Shown here: piece by piece, positions 59,901-64,000 of the stretch
Layout of the letters: each line of letters starts with the position of its first letter
Position numbering within the stretch: position 1 is the stretch's first letter
From: Trileptium ribeirensis
Taxonomy: Eukaryota; Nematoda; Enoplea; Enoplida; Thoracostomopsidae
DNA: 64,000 nucleotides
NCBI GenBank assembly: GCA_030248225.1
Contig: JASANE010018648.1
Coordinates: forward strand, 16,394-80,393
Direction of reading: 5' to 3'
The notes under the pieces: generated by a model
The model's database searches: none
Told to the model about the DNA's origin: nothing
The model's input: only the letters and a program-made list of their open reading frames with translations
Translations under genes and position numbers: made by a program

Positions 59901-62338
59901 ATGCATAAATCAAGTACATTTCTTTTCACGTTCTTGTTGTTATATCGTCAAAGTCATCGCCAAATTTTTCACGAGCTCAAAAAAGAGCTTAATTATACAA
60001 CCCAGGGCCATTGCTACTATGCCAGTGTTTTCCCAAGGTATAATAGGAGATCCTTCAAACCATAGTGTAAGAGTGGAAATTTTACAGCTCATATTTTATG
60101 CATAAATCAAGTACATTTCTTTTCTTGTTCTTGCTGTTATATCGTCAAAGTCATTGCCAAATTTTTCACCCGGTCAAAAAATAATTTATACAACCCAGGG
60201 CCGGCGCTAATATTCCAGTGCTTCCCAAAGTATAGTGACATATCCTTTAAAACATGATGTAAGAGGCCGGGTATTTGGAAATTTTATACTACATATTATA
60301 TGCATAAATCAAGTACATTTATTTTCGCGTCCTTGTTGATATATCGTCAGAGTCATCGCCAAATTTTTCTCCCGGTCAAAAAAGAGTTATATTATACAAC
60401 CCAGGGCCGGAGCTAGTATACCAATGTTTCCCAAAGTACAGTGGGAGATCCTTCAAACCGTGGTGTAAGAGGCCGCGTATTTGGAAAATTTATAGCACAT
60501 ACTATATGCTTAAATCAAGTACATTTCCTTTCTCGTTCTTGTTGTTATATCGTCAGTCATTGGCAAATTTTTCACCAGTTTAAATAAGAGCTAAACTATA
60601 CAACCCAGGGCCGGCGCTAGTATTCCAGTGTTTCCCAAAGTATAGTGGGAGATCCTTCAAACCGTAGTGTAAGAAGCCGCGTAAATGGAAAGTTTATAGC
60701 GCATATTTTATGCATAAATCAAATACATTTCCTTTCTCGTTCTTGCTGTTATATCGTCAAAGTCATTGCAATTTTTTCTCCCGGTCAAAAATAAGTTAAA
60801 TTATACAACCCAGGGCCGGCGCTAGTATACCAGTGTTTCCCAAAGTATAGTAGGAGATCCTTCAAACCGTAGTGTAAGAGGCCGCGTATTTGGAAAATTT
60901 ATAGCACATACTATATGCATAAATCAAGTACATTTCCTTTCTCGTTCTTGTTGTTATATCGTCAAAGTCATTGCAAATTTTTCTCCCGGTCAAAAATAAG
61001 TTAAATTATACAACCCAGGGCCGGCGCTAGTATACCAGTGTTTCCCAAAGTATAGTAGGAGATCCTTCAAACCGTAGTGTAAGAGGCCGCGTATTTGGAA
61101 AATTAATAGCACATACTATATGCATAAATCAAGTATAGTTCCTTTCTCGTTCTTGTTGTTATATCGTCAAAGTCATTGCAAATTTTTCTCCCGGTCAAAA
61201 ATAAGTTAAATTATACAACCCAGGGCCGGAGCTAGTATACCAATGTTTCCCAAAGTACAGTGGGAGTTACTTCAAACCGTGGTGAAAGAGGCCGCGTATA
61301 TAGCACATACTATATGCTTAAATCAAGTACATTTCCTTTCTCGTTCTTGTTGTTATATCGTCAGTCATTGCAAAATTTTTCACCAGTTTAAATAAGAGCT
61401 AAATTATACAACCCAAGGCCGGCGCTAGTATTCCAGTGTTTCCCAAAGTATAGTGGGAGATCCTTCAAACCGTAGTGTAAGAAGCCGCGTAAATGGAAAG
61501 TTTATAGCGCATATTTTATGCATAAATCAAGTACATTTCCTTTCTCGTTCTTGCTGTTATATCGTCAAAGTCATTGCCAAATTTTTCTCCCGGTCAGAAA
61601 TAAGTTAAATTATACAACCCAGGGTCGGCGCTAGCATACCAGTGTTTCCCAAAGTATAGTAGGAGATCCTTCAAGTCGTAGTGTAAGAGGCCGCGTATTT
61701 GGAAAATTAATAGCACATACTATATGCATAAATCAAGTATAGTTCCTTTCTCGTTCTTGTTGTTATATCGTCAAAGTCATTGCAAATTTTTCTCCCGGTC
61801 AAAAATAAGTTAAATTATACAACCCAGGGCCGGAGCTAGTATACCAATGTTTCCCAAAGTACAGTGGGAGATCCTTCAAACCGTGGTGTAAGAGGCCGCG
61901 TATTTGGAAAATTTATAGCACATACTATATGCTTAAATCAAGTACATTTCCTTTCTCGTTCTTGTTGTTATATCGTCAGTCATTGCCAAATTTTTCACCA
62001 GTTTAAATAAAAGCTAAACTATACAGCCCAGGGTAGGCGCTAGTATTCCAGTGTTTCCCAAAGTATAGTGGGAGATCCTTCAAACCGTAGTGTAAGAAGC
62101 CGCGTAAATGGAAAGTTTATAGCGCATATTTTATGCATAAATCAAGTACATTTCCTTTCTCGTTCTTGTTATATCGTCAAAGTCATTGCAATTTTTTCTC
62201 CCGGTCAAAAATAAGTTAAATTATACAACGCAGGGCCGGTGCTAGTATACCAGTGTTTCCCAAAGTATAGTGGGAGATCCTTCAAACCGTGGTGTAAGAG
62301 GCCGCGTGTTTGGAAAATTTATAACACATACTATATGA
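56991..62338 (+). repeat. ~205-bp satellite, right array (about 26 units)
   Basis: The unit contains GTAAGAGGCCGCGTATTTGG, GCACATACTATATGCATAAA, TTGTTATATCGTC, CCCAGGGCCGGCGCTAGTAT and CAGTGTTTCCCAAAGTATAG. Two main unit types recur: one with TCAAAGTCATTGCAAATTTT and CTCCCGGTCAAAAATAAG, the other with TCAGTCATTGCAAAATTTTT and CACCAGTTTAAATAAGAG. A more diverged block (about 58465-60400) lies between more uniform blocks. Some multi-unit segments recur, suggesting higher-order repetition. Confidence 0.95.
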
Positions 62339-63320
62339 GTAGATAGAAAAGGCTGGTTTTACCCCCTCCACACAAGTGGAGTGGGTGGGGTGACAGATGG
62401 CCCCCACACAGGTGTTAAACATTAAAGAAACATGTGTTTTGCATCTCAATATGGCGGCGTTGCAGATCAAAGCTTCCAGAAACGATAAACAGATAAAAAA
62501 CATGTATATAATACTTTCCAAACCTTGCTTATCAAATATACATGCTGGAAACCATTATTATATATAATACTATGCTATATTATTAGTTTTTTAACTAGTC
62601 AGCATTCATGATGATATCATTTTAGTTCTATACCATATGTTACACGTGCTCCACAGAACAACTATGTGTCATTTGGAATAGCATATTTTATCGAGTATGT
62701 GGTATCATGCTCATTTACTTGCTATATTCGAACAATATATAGGCTGATGGTGATTTATATTATGATGTCATTATCAGTTATTAGTGCAATATGATTATTC
62801 CACATAACTCTAGGTTTAGATACACCACGCTTATGGTAACTTGTTTTTGCTTTAAATGACTTTCTGTTTTTCTGTATAAATTATTAGTGGTCATTCAAGT
62901 TTGCTGATTAAATATTTAAAAATTAAGGTATATATAATAGTTTATAAATACAAACTTAATATATTTAAATTATAACACTGTTTTGGTAATCATTATACCT
63001 GCATAGTCTAGCACCCAGCGTATAATGAATCAATGAATCGGTTGTGGTGCTGTATGCAGTATATAATCAATATGTGTGGGGTATATGATGTATATTGGGG
63101 TATATAGTATAAGGGTTTGTTGTGTATATGTGGGTATATAGTTGCAGGCGTTGTATCTACAGTCAATTATTTAATCAGATTAAAAGAAAATTTACAATTT
63201 CAATGGGTTATATATCTAATATACTGTAAAGGTTACGGCTATAGTATTGTTCAGTTGCACTAAAAGGAACAAAATTCAAAGGTACAGGTTTTCTATTATT
63301 CTGCTTGTATGTCTTTAACC
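62339..63320. other. AT-rich flank, no recognised genes
   Basis: Includes a GT/GTATAT-rich stretch at about 63050-63140. No feature beyond simple sequence. Confidence 0.45.
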
Positions 63321-63329
63321 CTACATTAA

Positions 63330-64000
63330 CCTAGGTTCAATAACTAAAAATATATAGTTACATAGCTAATTAACTAAGGTAGTAAAGGTACCGAAATTCA
63401 TAACAATAAGTTTTCAACCACGCTTATTTCAGTTTTTATATTTAAATTTAGCTAGGGTACATATCTAATAATTTATAGTTACATAGCTAATAATAAGTAA
63501 TATATAACTTTTTAACTAATGGTAGCAAAGGTAACCAAAGTCATAACTATAGGTTTTATAATACGCGGATTTCAGTTTTACCATTTAAGTAAACGTAGGT
63601 TATATATCTAATAAGTTTAGATTACTTAGCTAATAATTTAAACGTTATATTTAATAACTTTTCAACTAATAGTAGCAAAGGTACCAAAATCCATAACTAT
63701 AGGTTTTCAACTATACTGATTTCATTTTTACTTTTTAAATTAAGCTTGGTTACATAGCTAATTATACATACGTTGTAAATTCATAACTTTTAAACTAATG
63801 GTCGTAAAGTAATAAGAATTCATAATTATGGGTTTGTGGCTACGCTGATTTCATTTCTTTTATTCTCAATAAGGTAGGTTACATAGCTAATAATTTATAA
63901 GTTATGCAGTAATAACTTTTTAAATAACAGTCATAAAGTAACAAAAATTTATACTTATAGGTTTTTTAATATTCTGATTTTATTTATTTAAATAAATCTA
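63330..64000. repeat. Degenerate ~135-bp tandem array running off the window
   Basis: The phrases AACTAATGGTAGCAAAGGTA, CATAACTATAGGTTTT, CTGATTTCA and GGTTACATAGCTAAT recur with marks near 63381, 63521, 63670, 63801 and 63930. Very AT-rich; continues past 64000. Confidence 0.8.

Noticed and set aside
1..64000. CRISPR array, phage, operon or toxin-antitoxin system
   Set aside because: The window is intron-containing animal DNA. The tandem arrays have no spacer variation of CRISPR type and no prokaryotic gene organisation is present.

Overview
The window is eukaryotic nuclear DNA from a bilaterian animal, most likely an invertebrate. It is AT-rich and intron-rich, gene-poor and full of decayed transposons and tandem repeats. 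The animal assignment rests on two recognisable protein-coding loci: a GDE1-type glycerophosphodiester phosphodiesterase spread over about 23 kb on the + strand, and a Hox-family first exon ending in the YPWM motif. I cannot name the species; phylum-level guesses would rest only on low-complexity composition.

Layout. 1-2.9 kb: A-rich tract and a decayed CR1/Jockey-like LINE with endonuclease and reverse transcriptase motifs, then a dispersed repeat. 3.98-27.0 kb: GDE1. Five exons can be placed with matching splice phases (3985-4248, 8062-8240, 12237-12342, 25457-25628, 26868-27015); one exon of roughly 150-180 nt between 12343 and 25456 was not found. Its introns hold nested MITEs with readable target-site duplications (5.0-6.1, 7.1-7.9, 8.3-8.7, 22.6-22.9 kb), a ~172-bp tandem array with a perfect 290-bp duplication (9.5-10.6 kb), LINE fragments (14-22 kb) and several unidentified ORFs, one of which looks like a 3'-terminal exon of a nested gene.

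27-48 kb: no recognised genes. There are MITE-like inverted-repeat elements (30.18-30.55, 36.30-36.96 kb), a composite element with Harbinger-like ends (30.76-32.87 kb) holding 354-bp and 39-bp arrays, a large block of degenerate G/A-rich minisatellites with a duplicated ~0.8-kb module (38.1-43.5 kb), and a four-copy 329-bp array (47.1-48.3 kb).

48.8-62.3 kb: a large palindrome. Two ~4.3-kb arms, facing each other across a ~1.0-kb spacer, each carry the same Hox first exon, its upstream region and part of a ~205-bp satellite. Neither exon copy is frame-intact as written (two +1 shifts in the left arm, one +2 shift in the right), and no homeobox exon lies between them. The left arm is noisier than the right, so a foldback read or assembly artefact is a serious alternative to a real inverted duplication. 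On the right the satellite continues to 62.34 kb, followed by AT-rich sequence with a ~135-bp degenerate array running off the window end.

GDE1 and the Hox gene have no evident functional link. I found no operon-like, CRISPR or other novel multi-gene system. The most informative content is the transposon stratigraphy and the Hox palindrome.
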